A stretch of 64,000 bases of DNA from Trifolium pratense (GCF_020283565.1 NC_060065.1:42520409-42584408), one strand, 5' to 3'; positions 1 to 13,100 are shown, counted from the stretch's first letter. Numbers and translations: made by a program. The notes: generated by a model not told the origin, from the letters alone.

Positions 1-3000
1 AGAAGACCTATGATCAAAGTCTAATACATTATTCTGAAGTTAAGACAAACATCTTTGAATTATCATCAAACTGAATTGGTACATTGTCATGAGTACATGT
101 TAAATTGAACATGAAAAATCACCGTACAGTTATACTTTTTATGTGAAAGAAAAAAGTTTGGAGTTATAAAGAGAAACTATCCCATTTTTATAGCCAAAAA
201 CTGCATGATTTGCACATGATCTTACAGTAATATTTAACTCAAAAAAATCAAGGTTTAGATATTTTAAGTTGATTGTACTTATTGCTTTTAACAGCTCAAC
301 CAAACTTTGGTCGATCTATAAGCTCAAATTAATTAATAACTTACCTATAACTTTGTTGGCTGTTGTCTAAAAGGCTTAAGGGCCCTGTGTACTAGACATC
401 TGTTGGCCTACATTTATAGGTAGCAAGCTTCTTCACAGAATTGATTCTTCCATCTTTTCATCTATTAATTATATGGTTACCATGTTGTGTAATGCAACAC
501 ATTTTTCAAGTTTTGTTTTATGCCAAGGATCAGAGAAAGAGCTATATGCATGTACAATTAACCAATATGACATATGGTTGGTTCTTCTAGATCATATCCT
601 ATGTAATCATAGAGCCTCACATGGAATGTCATAATCTAAGAAAATATTTATAAGTGAGAGACATCTCTTACCTCACAAGTTAATTTTGAGTGTCTGAGTC
701 TAACCGAATCATATAATATAAGCGAGCGATATTGAACTACTCAGATAATGTACTCTTAAACGAGACGCATCTCCTATCTTACAAATTAATAGGAAAATGA
801 AAGAGGAAAAAATATTAGTATATAAACAAGAAAATGAAGTGACATGGGATAGAGTCATTCATGATTCATGGAGAGGATAGAACGTAAGCAATCAATTCAT
901 GTGTGTGAATTAACATGGTTTTAGATTTCAATTATATTTCCATAAGTATGTTACCAAGTGGGGTCTTGAGATGGATGTATTTTTCCTTAATTCTGATAAC
1001 TTATATGTTCCCGACAATGTCTGGATGTCAAATGTGCATGATGACATTTCCTTAAATGGAATGATATGTCTTGATCAGTTCAAACTATTACAGAGAAGTA
1101 TGAGATCCAAACTATTTTCAAGGCTTGCACTCAACTAGGACTCAAGACACTAACACCTCTTACAAACACTCTTCACCTAATTACCAACACTAGTACCACA
1201 CCCACAACCTTTTTCACACATTATAGTAGTTAACGGAGTAAGGATCTTGCTGCCATATGACTCAAGGCACATATTACAAAATTAAAACATTAGGTTTTAT
1301 GTTGAAAATAATAAGTTCTTTATTATAAAAAAATTTGAATACATCACTTCTAAATTAATAGTTATATATTTGATTATTTAGTATGTGCCTTTATAACACT
1401 AGTTAGATGCCTACAATGTTGTATGGAGACGAATTGAATGTTGGGTAGTTGAAAGTTAATAAGAAAAATATCTATGAAGATTACTAGTAATAGTTCTTAA
1501 TGTATTTAAATCATGTAAAAAAAGGGAAAGACAAGATTCACATAACGATAATACTAGAGTTCGAATTTTGGTCCCTTCATATGTCTTCCGTCAACTGAAC
1601 TATATTCACGGGAATGATTTAGTGAACGATATTATGAGTAAACTTCTTAATCAACTCGATCAATCCTTCCTCGAGAAGGATGAAGCATGTGTACCCCCCA
1701 TCAAATGTTACTTCAAATATATTTAACTCTAAAATGATAATATCTTAACCTCTTTTTTTTGTTGATGAATTCTCCGTCTAATTAAGTTCTTTTTAGCTCA
1801 AGTAATACTCCTTAACCCTTGTTTTTGAAGAAAGCGGACTTTGATAGCTAAATTAAGCGACTCCGACTTATTCCAATCATAATTTAAATTTAGGTTCTCT
1901 TGAACGATTAATTTTTAACATAAATTTATTAACTATTTGAGTCAAATTACCCTTTATTGATAATATTTTTTGTTCAACATGTCAAGTTGTAAAATATGTA
2001 GAAAAATCAAGTAAAATCTAGTAATATGTTTCATTTGGATTAGATCATGTTATATGCATAACATCATTCTTAGCACATCAAAAAAACTTAAAAAAAGAGA
2101 GCAAAGTAGTTGAATGAAATGTCCTAATCAATAGGGCCATACCCAATCAGAAGTGAAGGATGGCAGTTCACATGGCCATGTTTGTGTTGCTATACAAAGA
2201 GTACTGCATGCCATCAAACTGGAGTACCAAAATCATGCAACGTTTTTAATGAAATGAAATCTCTGTTTGGCTCCTGTGAGATATTCTTCTGAAGTTGTAG
2301 ATATCATCATGATCATAACTTGCAGCTTTTCGTTACTTTCTGAATTTCTATATCATGTTTCTTTTTTACATATTCTTTGTTTTCTTCCTTTCTTAAAATT
2401 GGTTGTGTTCTTTGATGGCATTTTTAGGATTTGGATTCGGTCAGACCCCACACGGTGAGTGTATAAGAACCATTCGATCAAGATTAGATGATCCAAATTT
2501 TATAATTAAATTTTATTGTTTATAAATAAAAAATTGGGCTTAAATTTTGGACCATCCAATCTTAATCTGTCGGTGATTGTTGTGCCTATTCCTGCTCTAC
2601 TGCACACAAACCACCTCCGTTTTTCTAATAGTATTTCCAAGCTTATGTCATTTGGATTTATAATGAGACTAATTATTCAATCCTTAGAGTATCTCTCAAA
2701 TATGCAACTTTAGAAATCGAACCTGAATTTGTTTTTTTAAAAGATAATCATGTTGTCCACTATTTCCGTTGTGTTTTTTAGTAAGTAACATGACTTCTAA
2801 ACCATATAACTAAATATAAAATATATCGTAAAAAAAAAAAACTAAATATAAAAACATAAAATAAAGTTAGATATACTAGTATATTGTGAAGAGTAATTAT
2901 GCATATGTATATGTGTGTGTGCCTCCGTGCAAAGTGTCGTTTGGGAGCATAAATCAGCAAAAGCAAAACAGACATATGATTGGTAAGTTTCGTGATTGTT

Positions 3001-3469
3001 CTAAATTTCTCACATCATTTTCTAAGTGCCTAATATGGTGAAGAGGCTAGTCAAACACATGACAAAACTATGTAATTATACAAACTCATTGCATTGCGAT
3101 TTGATCAACTTAACTTTAAAATCTAGTGGCCCCAATAGGACATATTTTTTGTACAGTCACCATAATGAGATTTGTGTTGGAACTTGTAACAATAATGCTT
3201 CATAGCCAGAGTAAATGTTTTACATAAATAATAATACTATCTATAATGTGTGTGACTCGTTGTTGTAAGGATGAATATTGAATTTCAATTCCATGTTTAT
3301 GTTAGTTATTTTCAAAGAAGGAATGCTCAAAACATCCGTTAATGATTTCTTTGATGTATAATGAAAGTAGTTATCTAATTGGTTTTGACAATTTACGTTT
3401 GATGCGTTAAAAAAATAAAATTATGTTTGATTAATTCAATGAATATTGTTCAAATGAAATAATTTAATT
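1..3469. other. Intergenic AT-rich DNA, no gene seen
   Basis: No ORF here has recognisable protein content. The short open frames are random stretches in AT-rich sequence. Around 640-790 there is a diverged piece that reads like the dispersed repeat at 3470-4560 (alternating 'catctcttacctcac' and 'gcatctcctatcttac' phrases). Confidence 0.6.
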
Positions 3470-4560
3470 AGAATTGAGTCTAATTCAACCTTGTAAAATT
3501 GACTTATAAAGCGGAGATTATATATAAACACATGTTCAAATACATCATATCTCATAAAATGTGGTGCTCTTAACACATCTTCCAACATCTATGACTGAAT
3601 ATTTGAAGCGTAATTAATCCAAATAACCTGGTAATGGTAACCTAACATTAGATGATCCAACCGATCTTAGTTAGATTCTAATGCTAGAAAATAATTTAAG
3701 TTGGGTACAAAACTCCAATAGTCCACTTATAAAGTGAAGATGATTATTAACTACTTATAAACACATTACACTCCATGAGAATCTTAACAATATCATGCTT
3801 CAATAAATTAAATCATGCTTCAATATTTCAAGGATGCATCTTAAAATATGGATCGGGCATCATTTAACTAATAAAATCGACTTTGAACCAAAAAAAAAAC
3901 TAATAAAATTGACCTGATAGTTGTTCTTAACTTATAAAGGCGTGTTCAAATCATATTTCATCAAATGTAGTATGCTACACATTCTCACATTAGGACTGGG
4001 CAGTTGGAACATAATCTGAATACTTGGATAGTGGTAACCTAATATCAATTGCTTGACTGATCTTAGATACACTTTATGTTGAAGAACAATTAAATCAGTT
4101 GCACAAAATGTTGTACCAGATGCTGTAACATTTGTCCCTCTGTTTAGTTAGTTACTTGCTTTGCAAGATAGTTGTTAGTTTGTTAGTTATAACAGGTTGT
4201 TGTAACTACTTTTGGTTTGTTGGTTAGTTAGTAACTAACTTGAGTTAGTTACTCTAGTTAGCTTGTTAACCAAGCAATACACTACAATTTGTATCTCTAT
4301 AAATTGTATTCATATGATCAATAATAATCAATGCTCATTGATGAAACTATTCCCTCTCTCTCACTCTCTTCCACTCTAACACTCTAATATTAGAGAATAT
4401 TTTAGATTGAATAACTCAACTGTATACAAAATTAATTTTTTAAGGTTGATTAATATTCAATACTTATAAACACATGATTGTTAGAAAAAAAAATACTACT
4501 TTTGAGCACTTGTTCAAACCATATTTCATGGGATATGAACCTCTTAACAATGTGCATCAA
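3470..4560. repeat. Diverged dispersed repeat, several copies
   Basis: The phrase 'cttataaa(g/c)' followed by 'acacat', 'catatttcat' and 'ctcttaaca' recurs at about 3510-3580, 3725-3800, 3930-4000 and 4470-4560, each time after a run like 'aattgactt' or 'aactccaat'. I recognise this as a repeat common in intergenic DNA and introns of legumes; that is from memory. The copies are strongly diverged, and the block is interrupted by LTR-like sequence at about 4110-4390. Confidence 0.5.
4110..4390 (+). mobile_element. LTR-like sequence, possible solo copia LTR
   Basis: A 'TGTTGTACCAGATG' start is followed by repeated 'gttagttagtta' runs, a TATA-like 'ctctataaattgtatt', an 'aataataatcaatg' polyadenylation-type stretch and a CT-rich end. 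This is the usual layout of short Ty1/copia LTRs in dicots. It interrupts the dispersed repeat at 3470-4560. I could not find a convincing 5-bp target duplication, so the ends are approximate. Confidence 0.35.
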
Positions 4561-4699
4561 TAATATAATGAATTTTCATATTTTATCATATATCACTCGA
4601 AACATGATGTTTACTTGCAATAGTCATTGTGGATGTGACCATATCATTACTCTTTTACTAATACTTCGGTTGCCATTTTCATTGCCTTCCTAAACTTGC

Positions 4700-5849
4700 T
4701 TAGGATCGAGAACAAATTGATCCCCTAAAATTAGATTATGCTTGGGAAAAAACTTTATTTTAATACTTTGTGATTGTAACATTTTAGAACATTGTGGTAT
4801 ATATGGTAACTTTTTTCAACTGAAATTAAAATCTTAGTTCACCACATTGTGTAAGACTAATTTCTATATGTAAAGACTGTGATAAGTATTGAGAAAAACA
4901 TAAGTACTTACTAAGAAGAAATTAATTTATAAATTAAAACATTTACATTCTCACTATATAAACCGAATTTGTAACTATGAATTAGAATCATTATATATAC
5001 AAACCTATAAATATTATGTGAGTTAAATTGTTTTGGGTCACACCCACCAAACTACCATTACCAAATATAATAGTGTTGGACTTGGACGTGAGATTTGGAA
5101 AAACTCAAACCTCACATTGTGTTTATAGTCATAAAAATAAAAAAAGGTCTTAAAATAATTTATAATATTTTGTTTTTTTGAATGGCAAATAAATACCAAT
5201 GTACAAGCACTTGTTCTTGATAAATAAGACACTTAATTAAATTGTTTATTCAATCATGCAAGATTTACTAAATTTGAAGCTTATTCCTCATATCATAAAT
5301 ATAAGAGAAAATTGGGTTAACAAAAATTGATATATTTCGTATCAATTTTTTTTGGATATATTTGATGTATTTAGATTAGCTTTTTTCCTTTGACCGAAGG
5401 GTATATTTCATTAGTAATCTAACTAAATGGTGATATACACAATGTGTAAACAATCAAAATAGCTTTAGGACGATGTTAGCACAATCTACACAAAATATGC
5501 ATTATGAAATATAAAATATATTGAAATCATCCTTCACTAAGTAAAAATTTGAGCACTACTATTGATCAATCAACATATTAAACTAAGAATTGAATATTTC
5601 AATAAATTTTCCCAATATTATAAAGGAAATGATAATAGTTGCAAGCTTTTCACTTCTAAAACAAAGTAATGGAATGAAACCTTCATAACATATAGAATCT
5701 AACTAAGATATTGCTAAAGATAGTAAACATAAACTCATTTCACTTGACATGACCCTATATTAATTAGCTACATCAAATAACAATCAATTCTTCTCAACTA
5801 GCTAGTTACTACATAGTGATAAATGAAACCTTGTGATTAAGATTGTAAC
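4700..5849. other. Intergenic DNA 3' of the zinc-finger gene
   Basis: No coding content is recognised. The last part (about 5700-5849) would be the 3' untranslated region and terminator of the minus-strand zinc-finger gene. Confidence 0.5.
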
Positions 5850-6509
5850 CTAATTAGAGTAAGTAGTAGTACCCAAACGAAGCTCAAGATCCAAGTTATT
5901 ATCATCATAATCTCCTGGCAAACCTATCTCCAAATCCATCCTTAGAATCTCACCTTTCTTCACCATTCCACATTCATCTTCACAAGCTAAATCATCATAT
6001 TGTTCCATATTTGATTTTCTTAAGGGCTCTTTGGTCATTTTGCTCAAAGTAGGGTTCAACAAAATACCATCCACAACAAACAAAGGTAAAGTGCAAGTAA
6101 TAGGCTTAAGATTTGTTCCTAAAGTGGAAGATGATGATAATGGTGATGATGAAGATGAGTTTGAGAAAAAGTTATTAGGGTTAGTAGGGTTATTAAGGTT
6201 AAGCATAGAAGAACCTTGAGTTGGTGGTTGAACTTCATGAGTTGGTGGTGATGATTGTCTAAGTCTTGCTCTATCTCTTCTATGAACATTCATGTGACCA
6301 CCAAGTGCTTGAGCTGATTTGAACTCTTTTCTACAAAAGCTACATGTGTATGATCTTGGTGGCCATGGATATCCATTCATATAATCTTCTGATGATGATC
6401 CATTATTACTATGAGAAGGACTTTTGTTTGTTATGATTGGATTGTTGTTGTAATAAGTATGGTGATGATAGCTTTTCAAACTTGTGCTCATATTGTTCTT
6501 CTTCATCAT
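5850..6509 (-). CDS. SUPERMAN-family single C2H2 zinc-finger repressor (ZFP10/11-like)
   Basis: An intact single-exon ORF of 219 residues encodes a nuclear DNA-binding protein, probably a transcriptional repressor acting in development. One zinc finger spans residues 54-76, with Cys56, Cys59, His72 and His76 and the plant-specific QALGGH core at 67-72. It is preceded by [13 protein letters not shown] and followed by the basic RRDRARLRQ typical of the SUPERMAN/RABBIT EARS/ZFP10 group. Residues 10-45 are His-, Asn- and Ser-rich, and 110-130 is a Ser run. The C-terminus has [11 protein letters not shown] and then an EAR repression motif, DLELRL, at 207-212. This layout (finger near the N-terminus, EAR at the end, no intron) and the length fit the family. 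The C-terminal block looks closest to ZFP10/ZFP11, but the exact orthologue was not established. Met1, Met2 and Met7 are all possible starts. A long (TC)n tract lies about 130 bp upstream on the coding strand. Confidence 0.93.
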   Translation of the reverse strand: MMKKNNMSTSLKSYHHHTYYNNNPIITNKSPSHSNNGSSSEDYMNGYPWPPRSYTCSFCRKEFKSAQALGGHMNVHRRDRARLRQSSPPTHEVQPPTQGSSMLNLNNPTNPNNFFSNSSSSSPLSSSSTLGTNLKPITCTLPLFVVDGILLNPTLSKMTKEPLRKSNMEQYDDLACEDECGMVKKGEILRMDLEIGLPGDYDDNNLDLELRLGTTTYSN

Positions 6510-6634
6510 GCTTTTACTTTATCTTTTTCTTTTTGATTCCTAAGCTAGATGAACTTGCAAGAATAATTTCAAAAATGTCTCACAAAGAAACTGTCTAACT
6601 CAAAAGATGGATGTAATATGTATAAGTTGTGTTG

Positions 6635-6736
<102 letters not shown>

Positions 6737-7249
6737 GAGTGGCTTGAGAAGAAAAATGGTGATGAATGATGATAACTAGGGATATTTGAGTATATATCAT
6801 GAGATAGTGTATTGGGATATGGATTATGTGTATTCGAATGGACACGGTCATTAATCAGTAACTACCTGATTGGAATTAGACGGTCTAGATTTTAACCTTA
6901 AATTTTATATTAAATGTACATAAAAAACTATTTTAATATCTGAATCGTTCGATCAAAATTGGGCAGTAATAAAATGCTAACTTTACCCCTCCTGCATCAA
7001 TATTCCCTACATCTAATTCATTTCCGGTGTGATGTAATAGAAATAATATAATAGAAAGAGAGCATGCATAAATTTTGTAAACAAAAGAAAAGGAATCCTA
7101 TTGGAGGGATAGTTGTGTGAGTTGGTCATTACTTACTAAATATGGTACTGCCAGGGTTACAAAACTTTATGCCATATTTCTGTCACTGGTCAAGTTAACA
7201 TGACATATTCATTTTTTCTTCTCGGTAAAGATCCAACCATTAACTCTCT

Positions 7250-7283
7250 CACTTTCTTTCTCTCTCTCTCTCTCTCTCTCTCA
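7250..7283. repeat. (CT)n microsatellite
   Basis: A short CT tract of about 14 units after 'ctttctttctc', about 740 bp upstream of the zinc-finger start codon. Confidence 0.9.
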
Positions 7284-7555
7284 CCATATCATCACAGGTA
7301 GTACTAGTAGAAGTAAAAGAGGGAAAAGATAATTATGAGTATTAGCTTATAAATAGATTTGAGGACTTTCTAGTCAATAGTCAGTAGTAAAGCTATGAAC
7401 TCCTACTAGGTTAGCTATTACCGGGGTCCATGCAGGGTATGGCTTATTTTCTTTCCTTCTTTTGTGTTTGTGTTTTTCAACTAATTTTAAAATTGAATGA
7501 GTGAGTGTATCTTTCAATGGGATGAGTTAATTCACATAGGTTGGTTTGGTGATAA

Positions 7556-7800
7556 ATCTTTTAAGGTTTTAAGTTGGATTCCTTTGATATGTGTTATTGA
7601 GATTAATCAAGATTAACAGTTTATTAATTTTTGTTGAATATTGTTAATCTTGGTGGGTCTTAATAACACATCAAATGATTTTCAATATTTTAAAAAATTT
7701 GTGCGAATGATCCATATGATATAAACTTTCAATTCAATACTGAATTTTATAAAATTCGTATTCGTTATAGTAGATCGAATTCATGACTTGGCACAGTGAA
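7556..7800. mobile_element. Degraded foldback MITE related to 39693-40023
   Basis: The sequence carries the same ordered phrases as the well-preserved inverted repeat at 39693-40023: 'tttgatatgtgttattgag', then 'aagattaacagtttat', a mirrored 'gttaatcttggtgggtct', 'acatcaaatgattttcaat' and 'tataaactttcaatt'. Only part of the outer arms can be recognised ('ttcatgacttggcacagtg'). Confidence 0.55.
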
Positions 7801-8537
7801 AGACTTCATGTTCATATCATGTATAGTTAGTTTTTAGTTTTTTTTTTTTTTTTTAATTCTCAGTTGTCTTAAAAGGTTTATTGAGTAGTGACTTGATCCT
7901 TACGCTCAAAGTACACCTTTGAAATAGAACCTCAAAGACACACACATGACCCAATTAATTTCAATGCTTTCACCAAAATTGAATAATCGTCGAGGCTTCA
8001 GACGAGGAAACAGCGAAAGTTCGCTGGTATGCTGGCTGAGTAAAGATCTTTTGTCTTAATTTTTCTTGTTCTTTTTGTCCCAAGTCTTTCCCACTTCTTG
8101 ATTACTTATCAAAATAAGAGAATTTAGATAGAAATGTATAAAATTGCATAAAAATGACTGATTTATCATGTCAAACCAATATTTAAATTTAGTTGTGTTT
8201 TTCTAATGAATTACTTGTGAAACAAGTTAATTAAGTACTTAAAAATATATTAAAAAAAATTAGCGCTCATTTTATTTTATCATCCACAAAGTATCCCAGG
8301 TCAAGGCATTCCTTCCAAAAAATGAAGTTGACTCATGAATTCAAAGGCAAAATTGTTAAAACATTGTAGATAGAACTTCAAGAATAAACAATTAGGTGCG
8401 ATTTGTACATTGTTCATCCACCAACTTGCACTGAAATCTCTAGTAAACTATCATCAATTATACCACCATTTAAACCATAAAAAATATGAGCGTTATAAAT
8501 TTTTCTTTCTGAAGAGAATCGTTGAATAATATTTTAA

Positions 8538-9364
8538 GGGTAAATAACTATTTATCCCCTACAAAATTAGGGATTTTTCGTTTACCCTATACGCGAATTT
8601 TTTTCTATTTACCCCCTGCAATGTGAAGATTTTCTCTTTTTTTCCCCTAGATGGACAACTGGGACAATCTGACTGTGCATCTTTGCTGACGTGGCATGCA
8701 TAGGAGGAAATACATTAAATTTATTTTTAAAAGTCCACGTTAATTAACATTATTTTCTTAAAAAAATAATTGTTTTAAGAAACATTTCTTATTATTATTT
8801 TTTAATAATATTTTTTTTACTGTAAAAAAGAATAATAATTTTTTTAATAAAAAAAACTCTTAAAACTTTATTATTATGTTTTTTTTAATAAATTTTTTTT
8901 GGATGTATAAAAAAAATAATACTAAAGTTTTATGAATTTGTAAAAATAATATAAAATAAATTTTAAAAAATAAGTTTATTATTTTTTAAATTTATTTTTT
9001 ATTATTTTTAAAAATTCTTAACAAAAGAATAATAAAGTTTTAAGAATTTTATTTTATTTAATTTTTTTGCAGTAAAAAAATAATAATAAAGTTTTAAGAA
9101 TTTTTTTTTCAAATTTTTTTTATTATTTTTTAAAAAATATATTAATTGATGTGTATTTTTAAAAAATAAATATAAATATAAATTAAATGTATTTCCATAT
9201 GTGCATGCCACGTCAACAAAGAGACACGGTCATATGTCCAATTGTCCACCTAACGGGCAAAATGAGAGAATCTACACATTGCAAGGAGTAAACAGAAAAT
9301 AAAATTGCACATGGGGTAAACGAAAAATAACTAATATTTTGCAGGGGTAAATAGGCATTTACCC
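8538..9364. mobile_element. Mutator-like foldback MITE with near-perfect 9-bp target duplication
   Basis: Inverted ends GGGTAAAT...ATTTACCC continue inward as mirrored phrases: 'ttcgtttaccc' against 'gggtaaacgaaaaa', and 'tttaccccctgcaatgtg' against 'cacattgcaaggagtaaa'. The flanks are 8529-8537 ATATTTTAA and 9365-9373 TTATTTTAA, 8 of 9 bases identical, as expected for a Mutator-superfamily insertion. The centre is very AT-rich. No transposase is present. It shares its terminal theme with the element at 16334-17069. Confidence 0.75.
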
Positions 9365-9373
9365 TTATTTTAA

Positions 9374-10515
9374 GGTCGACCATATTAGCAATGCACATGC
9401 CCCCATTTTATTGATACCCGTCTATATTTATCTATACTTAATTATTTAAGTTTAAAGACTACACACCTTCAGTGTAATTAATTTTACACTCACAACCAAT
9501 AAAAATGAAGCATTCTTCCACATCATATTAAGAATATGAGATTTAATGGGGTGATGTGACGAAAAATATGGTTGATATTGGTTGACAGTGTAAAGTTCAT
9601 ATTCTTTTTTCTCTAATTATTTATCCTTTGAACAATAAAGTTGCCAAAATTTAATTGGCGTACCACAACTTTATAGGAGAGTTCATAGCATCTTACCTTA
9701 AAATTTGAGTATTTTATCAAACAAGGTAAAAGAATTATGTACAAGCTAGTGATATTTGAAATTCAATAGTCTTTTAGCCAACAAAAGACACATCAACAAA
9801 ACATCAATGTTAAAAACTTGGAAAACCTTTTGACATCTCAAAAAAATAAATACTATTCACTTCTTAACTTTTGCATTTATGTAACCAATTTTGTTACTAT
9901 ACAATGACAGAATATAGTTATTTGAACAACACCATTCCATTGTAACATGGTTCCTTCCTCGTCCTTGTCTCAAATCTAGTTAACGGTAAGTTTATTCAGT
10001 TAAGTCTAGATAGCCAAAAGATCCTTCTAAATTTAACCATGATTAATAAAAGACTCAAAAGCCAATAAGATTCTTGAATAAAATTCCAAACATGGATTCA
10101 ATTTTCTTAGGTTATATAGCCGATATTGCAGTTGTTACTACTATTACTTGGACGTGCCGTCTATGCCACTCATCATGATTCAATTTTTTATACATTAATT
10201 ATAAGCATTCTTTTAAAGATAAAATTTATCCTTAAATATAAGTCTCTTTCCAATTCCATAGACACATTTATTATTACTTTTTCAGACATAACACTACTTT
10301 GCATTGAAATACGTAAAGTTAACTATCAATACATCTTTTCACAAAGAACAATATAGTAATTGTAATATAAAAAAGTACATATTTATTATACTACCAATTT
10401 TCTTAATAAGCGTGAAAATTTGTAAAGGTAACTTATATTAAATGATAGAGGGAGTATATAATTTTTTGTATCATTAGTACTACGTTATACCAATATGTAG
10501 CTATTGATGCCATTA
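9374..10515. other. Intergenic DNA, remnant of a Stowaway end
   Basis: No gene is seen. At about 10445-10457 the phrase 'agagggagta' resembles the right end of a Stowaway-type MITE in reverse, but the other end was not found. Confidence 0.4.
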
Positions 10516-10801
10516 GAGCATCCATAATGGAGCTCCCAAATTTGAGTACTTAACTAGGTCTCATGTGTACACATCACTCATTTAAAAGTTCTAAATTGGT
10601 CTCACTAATAAATTTTATATCTCACCAATAATTCTACATCTTTATAAGTAGGTCCCACAAAAATATATTATAATGAGGAGATAGAGAGTACCTATTTGAG
10701 AAGCAGTACTTATTAAGTACTCAATGAGTATTACTCCAATGGTAGTACCTAATAAGTACCTATATAAGTACTTATAATAGATACTATCATTGGAGATGAT
10801 G
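10516..10801. mobile_element. PIF/Harbinger-like MITE (tentative)
   Basis: The imperfect inverted ends are GAGCATCCATAATGG on the left and CATTGGAGATGATG on the right. TTA trinucleotides at both borders (10513-10515 and 10802-10804) fit a PIF/Harbinger target duplication. The inside is full of 'agtacttaat/aagtac' palindromes. There is no coding capacity. Confidence 0.5.
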
Positions 10802-11102
10802 TTAGTACTAGACTATACCAATATTTAATAAAAATAATAAATAATTTTGTTACCATATTAATGTTTGACAAAAAAGACAAATGAGAAAGTCTCAAGGTTG
10901 ATTGTATAAATGTGTATGACTATGAGTTGCTACTTGCTAAGGTTAATATAAAAATTGATGGATGTGTTATATATGTACCTCGATTGAAGTCTAATCTATG
11001 ATTCACATCAATCCTCGAAGAATGGTTTACTTCTATTATGTGACTTTGACCTTGTTGGATTAAAACCCATTTGGCATATACAGCTGTTGGATGTAGTGGT
11101 GA

Positions 11103-11133
11103 GTGGTGACTAGTGACTAGTGACTAGTGACTA
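11103..11133 (+). repeat. Short (TAGTGAC)n tandem repeat at the CACTA-1 insertion site
   Basis: Tandem 'tagtgac' heptamers run up to the element. After the element at 14697 the sequence resumes as 'ctagtgactagtgag', so the transposon landed inside this repeat. The flanking CTA target duplication is part of it. Confidence 0.8.
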
Positions 11134-11149
11134 CACTAGTGCAGAAAGG

Positions 11150-11735
11150 GGATTCCACTACCGGCCAAATAGGGATTCCACTACTGGCCGCGGCCGGTAG
11201 TAAACACACTCGTCGTTGTAAGTCAATACTTTCCACGACGGGTCTTTTTATACCCGTCGTGGTATGTCAGGTTTCTACTGTATTATTAATTAAATTTATG
11301 AGGATTCCACGACGGTTTTTACAAATACCGGTAGTGGTATGTATGAGATTCCACTACGGGTATTTTCAATATCCGTAGTGGTATGTATGGTTTTCATTTT
11401 TTTTTTTTTAGAGTCTGGGATTCCACTACCGGTATTTGTAAATACCGGTAGTGGTATGTATAGTTTTCATTTTTTTTTTTTTAGAGTCTGGGATTCCACT
11501 ACCGGTATTTACAAATACCGGTAGTGGTATGTATGGTTTTCATTTTATTTTTTTTTAGAATCTGGGATTCCACTACCGGTATTTGTAAATACCGGTAGTG
11601 GTATGTATGCTATTCCATTTTTTTTTTTTAGAATTGAGGATTCCACTACGGGTAATTACAAATACCCGTAGTGGTATGTTAGTTTTCACTACTGATTGTT
11701 ATAAATATCAGTAGTGGTATGTTAGTTTTTTTTTT
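11150..11735. repeat. CACTA-1 left subterminal palindrome array
   Basis: At least seven units, each a short palindrome built from CCACTACCGG, an AT-rich loop such as 'tatttgtaaata' and CCGGTAGTGG, separated by T-rich spacers ('ttttcattttttt', 'agagtctgggatt'). Variant arms (CCACGACGG, CCACTACGGG) occur. The matching array on the right lies at about 14370-14680. Confidence 0.9.
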
Positions 11736-11804
11736 TTTTTTTTCGTTTTTTTGTAGCTTCCTGTGCCTGCATATTAATATGAAAAATCAAAACTCTAGAA
11801 CAGT

Positions 11805-12060
11805 ATGCACATCCTAAAATACCAATTCCATCACCTGATAAACAGTCCTAAAATACCAATTCCTAAAATACCAATCCTAAAATACCAATTCCTAAAATAC
11901 CAATTCTAAAATACCAATCCTTCATAAAATACCAATTCCATCACAAAAATACCAATTCTAATACCAATTCCTTCATAAAACCATCCTAAAATAGTCCAAA
12001 ATAAACAGTCCAAAACAGTGAGATGCACATCCGAGCCAAAATACCAATTCCATCACCTGA
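11805..12060. repeat. Short-period repeat 'aaaataccaattcc'
   Basis: 'cctaaaataccaatt' and close variants are repeated irregularly about ten times inside CACTA-1. No coding content is seen, and the block is absent from CACTA-2. Confidence 0.75.
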
Positions 12061-12242
12061 TCTGCTTCCAAGACTCAAACTAAAGCTAATAACCAATTCA
12101 TCACCCTGCAGAATCTCAAATTTGACAGAAACAAAGTTCAAATAAACAAGTGTAAACTAAAATTGCTGCAATGTATTGAATAGACCAATTTGCAAAAACA
12201 AAGTTCAAATAATTAACTATTCTATAACTCACCAGATAAATC

Positions 12243-13100
12243 TTAACCCTCCAATAACTCCAAAAAATATGTTGACCAACGTAATCGCAATTCATACATC
12301 TCCTCAGCTGTTAACTCTTTTGGGTCATTAAATACCTACAATAAGTAAATAATAATATAAAACTATTCTTGACTCGGTTATAAAAAATTATTGATGTATA
12401 AAAAATAAAAATTATTACCTCCATCCAAGAATCAGTTATCTTAGCAGTGACAATGTCCAACATATTTTTCATTACATAGTATCCACAGTCATTTGAATTA
12501 TATTGTTTCCTCGCCTACAAATTATATATAGTAACATTTGATCAAAAAATACCACACTTACTTATCAAAAAAGTAAATATATATAAAGTTAGAATACCAC
12601 ACTTACTTGTGGATAAAGCCATACGGTATTGTTCTTTCTATTGCCATTCGCCATTTGATCAACCGTAAAAACACTAATTCATAAGAAAAAAAAGCCGCAT
12701 AAAATCATATAAAATTTGTAATAATTTATGTTTATAGTATATAACCAAAACCCCTAAAGTATAAACTTAATTACCTTGAAACAATTTTCTCCATTATTGG
12801 ATTAAGTTTCCAATGTAGTGAACAAATAACAACCACGGTATTTATCTTTGGACAAAGTATTATCAACTGCCAATGTCCTCTGTACGCGTGCGTGGAAGAA
12901 CAGTATTATATTGTTAATAACTATGAGTTATAAAAAATAAATAAGTATTAAAAAAATACACAAATTCATACAAACTTACACATGGTTAAATGGTAATAAT
13001 TGACACTCTTTCTTTTCATTTTGTAACTTATGCTGGATGTATTTCTTGCATTTACTTTGAGATATTCTCTGATCACTTTTTTTCCCAGCATCACCAACAA
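12243..13100 (-). pseudogene. Ulp1-type (C48) cysteine protease remnant inside CACTA-1
   Basis: Spliced reading on the minus strand gives the C-terminal half of the Ulp1-like protease that plant transposons often carry. The pieces, in coding order, are: an exon near 12976-13100 ending QLLPFNHV; an exon near 12780-12890 with a CSLHWKLNPIMEKIV segment; about 12607-12676 with MANGNRKNNTVWLYPQ; 12419-12514 with the catalytic-cysteine box SNDCGYYVMKNM; and 12243-12335 with VFNDPKELTAEEMYEL and a stop. The introns have GT/AG borders. The second piece is readable only with a frame choice that leaves stops in other frames, and no N-terminal half was found, so I call it a remnant. Ulp1 proteases cleave SUMO-like conjugates; activity here is unlikely. 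It runs antisense to the element as drawn. Confidence 0.75.

Noticed and set aside
11127..11524. Short plus-strand ORFs in the left end of both CACTA copies
   Set aside because: They translate the palindrome array; identical in both copies because the DNA is, with no protein-like pattern.
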